A stretch of 64,000 nucleotides of DNA, from the NCBI RefSeq assembly GCF_000471905.2, contig NW_006499364.1:2993036-3057035 (forward strand), written 5' to 3'. The stretch is from Amborella trichopoda. Taxonomy: Eukaryota; Streptophyta; Magnoliopsida; Amborellales; Amborellaceae. How positions within the stretch are numbered: position 1 is the stretch's first letter; each line of letters opens with the position of its first letter. The notes under the pieces are model-generated. The model had not been told where the DNA came from. It saw only the letters and a program-made list of their open reading frames with translations, and did no database searches. This document shows, piece by piece, positions 24,150 to 35,690 of the stretch. Made by a program: the position numbers and the translations under genes.

Positions 24150-24944
24150 CTTGATGTTGCCTGTGCTCCAGCTGTTCACACACGTCCCATATACGGCGTA
24201 CCACATCCCTTGAAGTCTGGGCATGCTGTTTGGCAATTGTGACATGGCCTGTCGTCGCGAGTGCGAAAGGTGACAGTTTGCCGTCTCACAACCCATCGCC
24301 TCCCGACCGTTATGGCCCCGTAACCCTTCAAGTTCTCATCGGTCAATCCCCTCATTGACAGAAACTCCCTCAGCTTGTTGGAAAATGCTTCCCCGCCTGA
24401 ACCTATTCTTTCCCCTTACCAACGGTCGGGAAGATCAAAGAACCTCTAAAAATCCACAAAAAGCTTCCCTGCGGCCTTACGGGTCTCCCTTCTCCCCATT
24501 TTCTCACTTCAGTAGTTCGCCATGAACTCACCAGAATTCCACTAAGTGTCCGGTGAGCCCATTGCTACTCTTCCTTCTTCTCTTCCATAGAACAAGAGGA
24601 CCGTCAGCTCCTTTGACTTCTCGGCAACCCTCCCTTTTGCAACGGGACTATCGAAAGAACACTTAAAACCCCAGCAGAATCACTGTTGCAAATCTTGCTA
24701 AGGCTCTAAGAAGCTCTGTTTCCTCCTAAAAATGACTTGGCACTATCCCAAAGCATTCGCAAGCACGGTACGAACCTCACGACCTACTCAAGCTCGCTTG
24801 AAAAGCTCCAGAAAGGCCTGTCTGCTACAAACTTTGACCGGGAAACTCTCGCCATAAGACTCTTGACAGAAACTCTGACTCTCTCTCTCTCTCGCTCAAA
24901 ACTATTTTACCCTTCGGTAAAATAGTAAAATGTGGTTTTTCCCC
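24150..24944 (-). other. Leader region of the antisense PMD gene
   Basis: Read on the minus strand, this stretch lies between the TATA box at 24945 and the repeat at 23645-24140. It holds a GAGAGAGA run (24882-24897), typical of plant 5' untranslated regions, and short open pieces such as MEEKKEE near 24590. No clear protein family is seen. It may contain a first exon or an intron. Confidence 0.4.
24901..24926 (-). promoter_or_regulatory. Perfect 11-bp inverted repeat at the expected start of the PMD transcript
   Basis: ACTATTTTACC (24901-24911) and GGTAAAATAGT (24916-24926) pair perfectly across a CTTC loop. The stem lies 19-51 bases downstream of the antisense TATA box, around the predicted transcription start. 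Confidence 0.6.
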
Positions 24945-24952
24945 CTTTTATA
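24945..24952 (-). promoter_or_regulatory. TATA box of the antisense PMD gene
   Basis: On the minus strand the sequence is TATAAAAG, a textbook plant TATA box, 1.3 kb upstream of the open PMD frame and oriented toward it. It is independent of the LTR promoters. Confidence 0.55.
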
Positions 24953-25019
24953 CTCAGTAGCGCCACAAATTTCCCTTCACAAATTCACAATGGTGCTCCA
25001 GTCCCCATGTTTCTGGCTG

Positions 25020-25320
25020 AAAGAAGACCAGGTCGGGCTGGGGCAAGCCCGAGACCCAAAGAGGTTATCCCCATGCGCTTCACCCGGAGGCTATCGACGG
25101 ATGCCCCGCTAGGGGCTATCATCACGTGCCTCATCAGGAGGCTATTACTGTACGCTTCATTAAGAAGTTATCGTCGCATGCCTAGCCAGAGGCAATCATC
25201 GTGCGTCTCACCAAAGGCTAGCATCATGCGCTTGTCACCTAAACCTAGCGTCGTGCTCTCCGCCAAGTGCTTTACCCAAAGACTAGTGTCGCATGCGCCA
25301 TCCAACACTTAGTGTCGTGC
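25020..25320 (+). repeat. Tandem repeat, about 33-bp units
   Basis: About nine imperfect units repeat a GCGCTTCACC-AGGCTATCGTCGCATGCC pattern. This is the first of several repeat blocks between the antisense gene and the 3' LTR of E4. No coding is seen. Confidence 0.65.
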
Positions 25321-25429
25321 ACATCCCATGGAACTCCCATCTAAACCATCGTCCTCCTCAAAAAGTTCATTCCCTACATCACTGCCGCATTCCTCAAGGA
25401 GTCAAGTCTCTAATGACGACTCTATTTCC

Positions 25430-27090
25430 TTTGGAGTCACACTCCCTTGACCATGGTCCACGCTGCATGACCCTAAACTGCACAACCACAGTCCGTTCGG
25501 CATGACCCTAAAGTACACAGCCACGGTCTACGATGCATGACCTTAAACTGCTCAGCCACGGTCCAAACTATACGACCTTAAACTGTATCAAAGGTTTAGT
25601 AGAACGACCTTAAACTGCGGAGTCTTGGTCGCATGACTCAAAACTGCACGGCCACAGTCCAACTGTATGACCTTAAACTATAGTGCAAGCCCTGATTGCA
25701 TGATGTTAAAAGGCTTAGCGCCATGGTCCAAACTATATGACCCTAAATTGTAGTGGAGGTCTAGTTGCACAACATTAAATTGCATGGTCCTAGATGCATG
25801 ACTTTAAAACTGCATAGCCATGGTCCGAGCTACAAGACCTTAAAACTGCAACGCACGACGCGACAAATAGTCCATTAACTGTGAGAGGGATCACCCCTTC
25901 GCCAGGTGTCTTTCATCAACACCCCCAGTGAAGTTAGGTGTATGACAAGAAAAGAGGGGGTCGCACCTACCCCTTCAATCCCCAGTGGATCTGCTTCGCA
26001 CTGACACCCCATCATGAGTCACACCCTATTGCGACCCACTATCCCTAGCGAGTTAGTGCCATGCTTATCTTTTCAACCCCTAGTAGGGTTACACCGATGC
26101 TCCGGCTTGTCATCCCCAGTGGAGTTACATGAAGCTTCATCCTTCACCCTAAGGAGTCACATGTACCCCCTTAGTCCCCAGAGGAGTCCACTTTTGCTTG
26201 CCACTCCTCGTAGGGCCACCATCGTCATCTAAAGCTCCCTACTTGTGTATAGCCTTAGATATTTTTTTCCCCAGGCAGTCATATCATTATACACAGACCT
26301 ATCCCCCATGGAGTTTCACCTACATGATGACCCACACAATGGTCCGCGCTGCATGACCTTAAATTGCACAGCTTCAGTCCGTGATGTATGACCTTAAGCT
26401 ACACAGCCTTGATCCGTGCTGCAAAACTGCACAACCATGGTCCAGGAGTACGACCCTAAACTGCATGATCCAAACTATAGGACCTTACACTATAGCAGAG
26501 GTTTAGTTCCACAACCTTAAACTGCATGGTCCTAGTTGCATCACTTTAAACTACATAACCACGGTCCAAGCTATATGACCTTAAATCATAGTGCACGTGC
26601 TGGCCGCATGACTTTAAAGTGCTTCACACAGGTCCTGGATGCACGACCTTAAACTTGCCCCCACATACATGCACACCCCCTTTATGTACATTTTCACGCA
26701 AGCTTTCCCTAACCTACAATGTGTGTGCGTGCACCACCTTCATTGCCTCCCCAGTGAACCCGTTCACTTCACTACCACAATTCATCATTCCCCAGTGAGT
26801 CTCACCCATGCTCATCAAACTGTGAGCCATTTTGCCACCCATACTCACCTTCAACTACACCACTTTTCACTCATTATTCATACACCATCCACCTTTCATA
26901 GGTAGCCTTGCACCATCTCCCCAATGTGAGCCAAAACCATCACCATACTCACTCCATGGCCTCCACAGATTGCCATTCATCACCACTACGGTCCACCCGT
27001 ATGACCCTAAACTATAGTACATGTCCTAGCCGCATGACGTTAAAAGGCTTTGCACAGGTCTCAAAGGCACGACCCTAAACATGCCTTCAC
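25430..27090 (+). repeat. Repeat blocks in the E4 3' region
   Basis: A motif of about 28-30 bases (CATGACCTTAAACTGCACAG then CCACGGTCC) recurs many times at 25430-25870, 26330-26660 and 26990-27080. Between them, 25870-26290 repeats CCCCAGTGGAGTTACA-type units, and 26640-26980 is a C-rich stretch with CCACC and CACCC. No protein is supported. Confidence 0.65.
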
Positions 27091-27265
27091 AAAAACCGGG
27101 CATGGTGAACACCTGGACAAGGTAATGCCATGAGTAAAAATGACAGACGGGCATGGTCATAAAACTATGAGTAAGAGAGTTTCATGAAAAAAAAACCCAG
27201 GCATGGTGAAAATCCCAAAAGGGCACCATGAGAAAAAACAGATGAAAAGGGTGGACATGGGCACC
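27090..27265 (+). repeat. GGCATGGTGAAAA repeat, shared with E6
   Basis: Two to three units of about 75 bases contain GGCATGGTGAAAATCCCAAA and AAGGGCACCATGA...TGAGTAAAA. The same units occur antisense in E6 at 40310-40560. Confidence 0.7.
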
Positions 27266-28221
27266 AGGTCATGGGTAAAAGAACTAAAAAATAAAGCAAG
27301 TTGGTGAAAACCATCTTTATGACACCGCTTCCCTTGTTCAAGAAAAAAGCCGGAAAGTGCGCTTGGACAGACAAAGTAGGTTGATGCACTACCACAGCCT
27401 CAGCTGACACCCAATTGCCAAACAGGCGTGATTCTATGAGGTCTACCTAAAATCCTCAGTAGCCAACATTCAATCACAAAACAAAATGGCTCACCAAGGA
27501 GTGATAGCTGCATAAGACCTCCCACGTTTCACCTCCACAAACAACAAGAGTCCTTGAGGGTGACGATGACGATTGAAAGATCCCTCCAATATGCTTAAAG
27601 ACCATCGCAAAAATAAGAAAATGACAAAGCCAGGGCCTAACCTGCCAAAGACTTCAGGGTTGTTCCATGTCATGAGATCTCCTTGCCTAAAACCTTCCTT
27701 AGCCAACCTGCTCAGAGCTTTGGGACATGCCCCCTAATGGACTTGGCAGGATGGGGCCCACGAGGCCACCTCTCAAAAATCCCCCAAGGGGATAGGCCCA
27801 GACTTTCGGGCAGGTCAGAAGCCCCCAACTGAACCTCGTTAAACGGGACCTATAGAGATACCTTGATCATCAAAAGCAAACCTGGTGTAGCAGCAAAAAT
27901 TTTTGACCAAAGGTTAATAGAACTTGGCCTTTAAATAGGCCTGATTCTGACCTACGAGGTCCCTACGTAATCCTCAAGCTGTTAGAACAAAAAATAGTCC
28001 CTTGAGGGTGAGGACTTTGATAGGATCCATCAAAATTCTCCTCTTCTCCTGTAAGTCTCCATGCAGGGACTTATACATTGCGTCCAAAAGTTCGAGCACC
28101 CTAATTGCAGCATTGCGTGGATCTCCTCAGCATTGAAGTAGTCTTGTGGCTAGCCAGGGGAAGTTTCACGAATGACTGTACCTCTCACTTTTATCGAGGC
28201 ACAACATTCGACAGGGCATGC
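27266..28221 (+). other. End of E4 internal region, no gene seen
   Basis: Ordinary-looking sequence with only short open frames. I see no clear polypurine tract beside the 3' LTR; the bases before it read CGACAGGGCATGC. Confidence 0.5.
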
Positions 28222-28720
28222 TGTTGGAAGACATTTTTCATCAGCATGGATCCCCAATCAATAAAGCCTAACACACAACGAAAATTTTGACAGTCTCATA
28301 ATAGCCCTAGAACTAGCCAAGATCTTCATAAGGACTCTCAAACTTTTCTTGCCAACTTTCATCGCATTTTGACATGTCTAAGTCAGTGTAGATTAAGAAA
28401 CAATTCCAGTAGAATCAGCCTCTAGCACCCTGAAATGGAACCTGTAACTAGAGCTATATTTTCAGTGTCTCAATTTGTTATGGGACCACCGCCATTAGAT
28501 CTGACACGGTTGAAAACCCCCAAGGGTGAAATTTTTGCTTAAACAGACATTCCAAGAAGAAGTCATAGGCAAAAGAGCAAAACAAGAGGAACCGCACGCT
28601 ATTCCCATGCGGCCACTCTGTAACTAAGCTTCATTAAAGGAATAATCCCAAATAGTGACTTACGATGCTTATATCTTCCTCGTTTGATATGTGATCACGT
28701 TAAAACTTATTGGAGTGTGT

Positions 28721-28737
28721 TCGTCTCATTGAGACGA
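28721..28737 (+). promoter_or_regulatory. U3 dyad TCGTCTC-ATT-GAGACGA
   Basis: Seven-base arms pair perfectly around three bases. Imperfect versions sit at the same place in other LTRs: L2 near 3717 (TTCGTCTCATCAAGATGAA), L10 near 63797 and L9 near 61188. It could be a binding site for a dimeric regulator; this is a guess from conservation. Confidence 0.4.
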
Positions 28738-29502
28738 GCATTTCGATATGTGGCATGCCATGCGACGATGCCCGAGCGTCAAGAAAAGCTAGAGAGAAGT
28801 AGTTGATTGGTGAAGAAAGTGCAGGAAATTCAGCAGCGTCGTGCCTCGCTCGAGCATCTAAGTAACATCATTCGCGAGCCCGATCGATGCGAAATCAATT
28901 CCATCGCATGCGTAAGGTTTAAGGCTATCGCTAGTCCGAACCCCGTATATGATGAACGGTCGGGTTCCGTACACGAAATCGACGAGGCAACTGCAAATTC
29001 CATCGCCAAAATTCCAGATTTCGACAAAAATTCAAAAGTTGCAAAATCTTCGTTCGAGCACGGAATCGAGCTGCGTTTGTTGCCCCATGATTGTGACAGC
29101 ATGCTCAGTGTGATCCATCAAGGAAATCACAGAAAAACATCAAGGAGCGAGCACACAATTGATCCAAAGTTTCAAGATTCATTCCAATTTTAAGTCACAT
29201 AATCGTGCCCTAAAAACACAATCCATGACTCAAAGTAAGTATCATATTGATCGTCATGTTGAGCCCTTTAAGAAAACAATCATCTCTCCATCAACCAGGC
29301 ATCAGAACGACCCCTGATCATCCTCGAAAAATCATACACATTCTTGGGCAGCACAAGAACTGTTTTGGAATTCCATAACTTGTTAGGAAAGAGCAAATTG
29401 GTCATTTTTCAGCTATTTTCTAATTTCTTTTAATTTATTTTAATCTTAATTTCCAGTAATTAGGGTTACTTTTGATGATCCACCCATGTTTGGGCACAAT
29501 TC

Positions 29503-29510
29503 TATATATA
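29503..29510 (+). promoter_or_regulatory. TATA box of LTR L5
   Basis: TATATATA after TTTGGGCACAATTC, the same as in L4. Confidence 0.7.
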
Positions 29511-30726
29511 CCATACCATCATTGTATGCAAAAGGCCTTGAACCTTTCATAAAAGAGAGAGCTATTACTTAATAAAATTTCTCTTTCCTCTCATTGTTGG
29601 GTCACATTGAGAGAGAAAGTAAGGAGAGAGAAACTGTTGGACCGGTACCCCTAGGCTCAGGGTAAAATCTTCTCTTTCTTCATTTCTTTCTTCTTCTTCT
29701 TCTTCGTCAGAGCCTCCCTCAGAGGCCATGCACTGCAGTGGCCGCACCGTGCATGCCTCTTTCTTTTCTGTTTTCCTCTCCCTATGGTTTCACAGGTCGC
29801 TCATGGCGATAGCAGCATCATGCACGACCTCCTCTCCCCTTCAGTTGGTTAGTCTCTATCTCTAAGCTAGGCTAGAAAGCGGTGTTGCTCATCGTCATTC
29901 ACAGGGAGGTCTTCAACATCTTAGTGAAGAATGCAGAAGGTGAAACCCATTGCCGCCCGTAAGTGTCTTCCCCTAGTTGCGTGCCTATCGCAGACGACGA
30001 AGCCTATCACCGCTCACAAGAGGTCGCGGCAACACTTATCATCGTCCTCGAGCTTCCCTCGCATGCTCGGTGCCTATTTCCGCCCGTTAACCTCCATCGT
30101 ACAATCCTCCAACCTATCGTTGTCCGTTGGTTACTCCTGCGTCGCACAACTATCATCGTATGCCTTGGCAAGAACTGTCACCACGTGCTTCACAAATGGC
30201 TATCGTCGCGAGCTTCACAAAAGGTTATCACTGTCATTGCTCACCCTCTAGCCATGAGCAGTAGGGTCTAGAGTCGTCCAATGGTCGTGCCATTGCTACA
30301 CCATGACTGTGGGTGGCAATGCTTAGCATCATCGGGACCTATCTCTTCGTCGCCTCTTGCCTTCCTTCCACTTCATCGCCTTAACTTTTCACATTCTTAG
30401 CGATACGAATGTGCATTGCCCTAAGACAAGGGTGGGTCTTCGGCCCACTTATCTTGCAAATTAACCGTAGTAGTATTGTGCAGAAAATCAGGAGATTGTA
30501 GGTCAAGGGAGGCGAGTCTAAACCAACTGAAGTAGCTGAGGGGGCGCCCACGCGAGCCAGCCCGAGTAAGTCCCGGACCCACCTTTCTCTCATCGGTTGA
30601 TATACCGACCCTTACTCTTGAACAAGGTTTCTGAGAAAGTGATCACAAGTCCCGGGTCTTTCAAACTTGAGACACGTGCCACCCGATCACCCAGATCTGA
30701 GAAGGTGAGATCGAGGCACCTAACCA

Positions 30727-32290
30727 TTGAGAGTTAAAAAGAGGAGAGAGAAAGAGCTAGAGATGAGAGATAAAAGAGGAGAGAGAGAGAGTCAGAGATG
30801 AGAGAAAAGATGAGAGAGAAAAGAGGAGGAGAGAGAAAATACCTTATCGAGGGGTAATGGACATTTTCTTCTTACTCCTCTCTCTCTCCGGCATGCATCT
30901 ATAAACTTAAGCAAGAATTGAAATCTTTATTGAATGGTTGAAGAATGAACCAAAGCTTGAACCAAAGGTCCTTTACAATTACGCTTTGCATGTTTATATC
31001 GATATGGGCCCAAACATGGGTGGATACTCAAAAACTACCCAAATTGATGATGATTATAGCTTAATTGAATTAAATAAAATTAAGAAAATAGGGTGCAAAA
31101 AGACTATTTTACCCCTACTTAACAATAGATGGAATTCTAGAATAGTCCTTGCTACTGCTCGAGAACTTGCGTGATCTTCCATGACTGATTAAAGGTTGCT
31201 CTGATGCCCTTTTTATCAAAATATGATTGTTTTCTTGTAGGACTTGGCATGACGATCAACTTGATACCATCTTTGAGTCATGGATCGTGTTTTTAGGCCA
31301 CGATCATGAGACTTGAAATTTTGATAAATCTTGAAAACTTTGGATCGATAGTGCACTTGTTCCTCAATGTTTTTTTGTGATTTCTTCAGTATAGTGCACT
31401 GAACATGCCATCACGATTGCGTGGCAACAAACGAGATGCGATTCAAAGCTCGAACGAAGATTTCGTGACTTTTATGTTTTGTTTGGAATCTAGAATCCGG
31501 CGGCCGGAATTTACAATCACTTGATCGACTTTGTGTGAAAAATCCAACTGTTCATCATGTACGTCAGACCAATGATAGCCTTGGACCTTACACACACAAT
31601 AGAATTAGTTTCGTGTCGATTCCATGCGCGAGCATCGTGATTTGGCAGCTTGAGCAAGGCGTGTTGTTGCTCAATTTTTTGCAACTTCTTCACAGATCAA
31701 CAACTCTTTCTAGCTTTTCTGCTTGCTCGTGTGACATCACGAGTCGTAACACATATCGAAACTCTCTTCTTGACGAGGCGAACATGCTCACAAAATTTTA
31801 GAGTGATCCGACTCAAGACGGGTGAGATATGAGCCCCAAAGATCACTGCACGTGACTATTAAAATAGTCACCTTTGATGGTGTTTTGGTGCAGCGTGGCC
31901 ATATGGGAATAGTGTGCGGCCTACCCCATTTCGTTATTTTACTCATAACTTTGTCATGGAGTGCTCTCGATGTTTTCAACTATGCCAGATCCAATGGTGG
32001 TGGTCCCACAGTTGTTTGACGCATAAAAAATATAGTTTTAGTTACAGGGTCAATTTCAAGGTGATAGAGGCCAATTTTTTCGAAATTATTTCTTGGTTTT
32101 TCACTGCCTTAGATATGTCTGCTTGCGATAAAACTTAGCAAGTGACCGTTTAGAGTGCTTACGAAGATCTTGACCGGTTCTGAGGCAATTCTGAGACTGT
32201 AGATAATTCCACTGATTTTTCAAGCTTTATTGACCGGCTTCCTCTTGATTCCGCATCAGGGACCAAGGTGATGAAAAATGTGTTCAAACA
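30727..32290 (-). mobile_element. Antisense LTR L3, second part (5' end)
   Basis: Right after E4 the purine-rich sequence seen before 11102 resumes, followed by the TATA region and U3, up to the LTR start at 32290 (minus strand TGTTTGAACACATTTTTCATC). Together with 9951-11102 this gives one subfamily A LTR of about 2.7 kb. It abuts the broken gag tail of E5, so L3's own element had landed in E5. Confidence 0.85.
30993..30998 (-). promoter_or_regulatory. TATA box of LTR L3
   Basis: Minus strand TATAAA, before the CACCCATGTTTGGGCCC block as seen on that strand. Confidence 0.5.
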
Positions 32291-34400
32291 CACGTGTCTT
32301 GGGAGCTGGCTTTGCTTGGCGAATCACTTTCCTTCTCTTTGACCTGTTTTTTTTCCATCCTCGATTGACATGCCATGATTGGGAAGTTCAAGGGTCGTTT
32401 GGATCAGAAAGCTCAGATTGTGCATTCTTAGAAAAGGTCTGTGTCCGATTTACTTCTGGTGACGGCAGCCTAACATAATCATCTGGGATGGCAATGAAGT
32501 GTTACTTTTCTATTTACTCCTTCATTATGGCTTCAAAGGCAAAGCACTCATCAAGATCGTGACTACGTATCCAGTGATACAGGCACCACAGATTTATGGT
32601 CCCTCGAGGGAGATACCTGGGTTGTATGGATGGATTTGGTCAAATGACCCCGACTTAAAGCATGATTCAACACATCACTTGGAGAAGATCGGGCGGTAGG
32701 TCCTCAAGATGATATTCCTGCTTGTCTTCTTCTTATACTGTCACCACGAGAGCTGCTTCAGCTGCCCCAAATACCTTCTTGAGAATCTCGAGCTATATCT
32801 GTCCCTTCTGGATCAAAGCTTCAATATGATACTTGAGGGTGAAGCATTCCTAGACAAGATGTTCCAATGTTCTATGGTAAGTACAATAGTTTAGGTTGGT
32901 GACAAGTCCAACTTCTTCTGGCTTTGTTTACTCAGACAGGATGATCATCTGTTGATCTAGCAACATTCGGAGCAGGGTTGGGACCCACTCCTTATTGAAG
33001 CTATAAACTTTGGTTCTCTTCTCTGCCTAGTAATCCTTCTCATAAAGGTTCGGAGGTGGAGGCACCCTATTGTAAGCCTGGGGTTGTTGTTGCCCTCGTT
33101 GAGGTGCTACTTGAGAATTTGTGGTCACCCCTTTGGAGAAGTCTAAGGTTTGAGGAAAGGCCTTCTTGGGGTCTGATACAGTGACGGAAGCACTGACCAC
33201 TACCTTCTGCTGTTTGCCTTAGGCATTGGATAGAGGATTGCTCGAGCTACGGTTGTTTCATCCATTCGATGACTGCATTTGAGGCCCACCATGATGCTTG
33301 AAGAGGCCCTCTATATGAACTGATTTAGAGATCAAGTCTGATATGGAAGTTGGGTTTGAAACCTTAACATGTAGGGAAATCTTTGGATGCATGTTGCGCA
33401 CACAAGATTGAACTGCATCAATTTTAGGCATGGATTAGCTCATCCAAATCCCTCCACCTTGCAATGAATTGATCGATAGGCTCATCAGGGTCCTGGGTCA
33501 GTGTGAGAAGCTCAATAGCCTAAACTTCCCGTTCGACCTCATAGAAGCACTTATAAAACAAGTGCTCCATTTCTTCCCAGGTCTTGACTGAGTTTCGGGG
33601 GGAGATGGGCATACCACTTGAATGCCGACTCGTCAAGAGTCCCAAAAAATTGACAGAGAATAAGTCTCCAATCAGCTGCCGTCTCTTGACATGCCGATTA
33701 GAAATGGGCAATGTGCGGATGAGGGGAGCTCGTGCCATTGAAAAGCAGGAGCTTCCCCTTTTGGTATGTAGGGGGAAACGGGAGCTGATCAATATAAGAG
33801 GGATAAGGCTTCTGATAAAGGGTTGGGCCTTGTATGCCCAAAATCTTCCTTCCTCGCAAACTGTAACTGACCATAGCGCTAGTATCAGCTTGAGAGATTT
33901 GACGAGGGGGGGAACAATTGTGTGAAGGAGGTGGCTTCCTCAGGATTGGCTCCGTTGGAAGAGGAGAATTGGTACCCTGGCTAGATGAGTTACCAAGGGA
34001 CCAAGTACCTTCCATGATCTTGATCTTGTCCATCATTCTATGCATAATGTCTTCAAACCGGTACACTTGATCCTCCTGGTCGTCATTAGGGTTGTCGATG
34101 ACCATTACGCTGACCCTCTTCAGAGGGAAATCGGTCCCTTGCATGGTCAACATCTTGCGTGCCTTTCGAAATAGTTGTGGTAGTTCGATCAGCAGGGGTT
34201 CGGCATGCTCTGACTGAGCTCAAGCCTTATACATTGATAGGGTCAAGATCGGTTCACGACGGTCTTGGGACTGTGGGGGGGCTACATGGTTGGGTTGTCT
34301 TCTATGATGCTAATAACCATACAAGGTTCTGGTCCTTCTACCTCAGGTTCTACTCCAGGTTGTAGGAGGTGGAAGGGATTTTCATCTTGGAAGTCAGCAA
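32291..34400 (-). pseudogene. gag: gag of E5, heavily broken
   Basis: Minus-strand frames show the gag start (33698-34153: RVSVMVIDNPND, YQKPYPSYIDQLPFPPTYQK), the capsid core (SVKTWEEMEHLFYKCFYEVE at 33520-33600, LTLTQDPDEPIDQFIARWRD near 33480) and both zinc knuckles: CTYHRTLEHLV-x-EC (32844-32891, TAG inside) and CLYHWIRSHDLDEC (32543-32584). At least ten stops and frameshifts are visible. The tail ends near VIRQAKPAPKT at 32300, where L3 interrupts. The part at 34200-34390 (ENPFHLLQPG, EPCMVISIIEDNPT) is the run-in also present in E4 and E7. Confidence 0.8.
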
Positions 34401-35599
34401 GTTGTTTTCCCTGAGCTTCTTGGGTTCTTCCCTTAGTGCTATTCGTATTCCCAGGCTATGTTTGGTTCTCAAGCTTTCTTATATCTCCTTTCAGCGCTAA
34501 GATCAAGAATAGTCCTCCATCATCGAACATGACAACGCCGTCTCCATCAGGTGTGCCAAGGGATGTGGGCCAGAGATAGGGGCTAGCTCTAGCTTCGATC
34601 TTGGCTTGGGGAAAGACGGGGGACGGAAGACCTCATCTCTCAGGAGAATCTTTCCCGTGCTCTCTTATGAGCTCCAAAGGCCGGGCAAAGAGGGTACAGC
34701 GATAGGGTACTCTTTGAAAAGGTCTTCAAGTACCAAGTCCTGAGCCGCTTGACCGGTGGAGAAGGGACAAATGGGGGAGGAGAAATCTATCAGTGACGTC
34801 TTGGTCGGGAGCACGATGCAGTCTGTGGCGGCGGCGCGTGGGCACCTTTTGAAGAAAGGTTTCGAGCAACCTGAGGAGGCTAAGTACCACGAGCATGTGT
34901 TAGTGAGGGATTGGGCTTGTGACCACCCCTCACAGATTGAGCAGGCATGTGCTGAGAGGAACGACGAGAATATTGTCTCTCTTGTACTCAGCTGAGCGCA
35001 ATCAAAGGACTGCCTCGAGTAGTGCTATATGTATGCATAAGGTATACGGGGCCCGGTCAGTGAATACTCGAACCTGGACAGTGAGGATTGCCCCGAACTA
35101 TGGCTCGAGTGGGCGAACCATGAGCCTTAGTGTGCGTGTGAGAGATGGTGGCTTCAGAACCTCCTTCGTGTGTGAAACCTCTCGTTACAGAGGCTCGATG
35201 TGGTAGAACATGGGGGCTGTCCTTTTGGTGACCCGTAGGAGCATTGACAGCTAGGCTATTATGCTCAGGAAGGGAAGGGACTGCCTTTCAGCTGCCCCGA
35301 GTGGGACCGACAAGTGACTTGCCGGTGGCAGGGTACATGCTGTGCGCGATGGCCTGTCTGCCACCCATGCTAGGTGTTTTGGTAGAGGGTCCACCATTGC
35401 TAGAAGATGGTGAGTGAGGGACTTTTGAGTCCCTCCACTCACCGATCATGGTAAGAACCTAGGAGCGTGACCTTAGGTCCTCGCTTAAAAGGAAGGTCCA
35501 GAATGAGGTTTAAGGAACCTGTCCCTGAGGAAAGTTCACAAGTGTGGGGATTATAAAATCCCCAACTCAGATGAACGGGTTCCATAACCCAAAAGACAT
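34400..35599 (-). pseudogene. Leader ORF1 of E5, broken
   Basis: The ATG (35597-35599 on the minus strand) lies 91 bases after the PBS and opens MSFGLWNPFI, a stop, then VGDFIIPTL. Further conserved pieces are EWRDSKVPHSPSSSNGGPST near 35420, ATGKSLVGPTRGS near 35320 and VRGGHKPNPSLTHARGT near 34930. These match E1, E2 and E7. Stops and shifts inactivate it. No known family. Confidence 0.45.
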
Positions 35600-35671
35600 G
35601 TGTGTGTTAATAAGCAAGAAACAGAAGAAAAAAAAGGTCGAACAAGAACGACCTGACGATGGGGTAGCGTG

Positions 35672-35690
35672 ACCCCAGTGGAGTTACCAA
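35672..35690 (-). other. Primer-binding site of E5
   Basis: Minus strand TTGGTAACTCCACTGGGGT, two bases from the LTR end TCTAACCA at 35693. Confidence 0.75.

Larger units (their letters stand above)
11103..30726 (+). mobile_element. Element E4: full-length, non-autonomous Tat-like retrotransposon
   Basis: The 19,624-base element runs from LTR L4 to LTR L5. Both LTRs share start (T[GA]TTGGAAGACATTTTTCATC) and end (ACCTAACCA). It lies inside the antisense LTR L3, whose two halves continue on either side. Contents in order: 5' LTR, PBS, ORF1, gag, protease, a linker, an antisense plant-mobile-domain gene, tandem-repeat blocks, 3' LTR. I looked for RT, RNase H and integrase motifs and saw none. 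It would have depended on proteins from a partner. Stops in gag and protease and visible LTR differences suggest an old insertion. Confidence 0.85.
28222..30726 (+). mobile_element. 3' LTR L5 of E4
   Basis: This 2505-base LTR starts TGTTGGAAGACATTTTTCATC and ends CACCTAACCA. It matches L4 over its full length in order, with scattered substitutions and indels. U3 carries a perfect dyad at 28721-28737; the TATA box is at 29503. The open frame 28807-29193 inside U3 is also seen in pieces in other LTRs but without a shared frame, so I do not treat it as a gene. Confidence 0.9.

Noticed and set aside
28807..29193. Open frame of 128 codons in the LTR U3
   Set aside because: Homologous places in other LTRs do not keep one common frame, so it is most likely chance.
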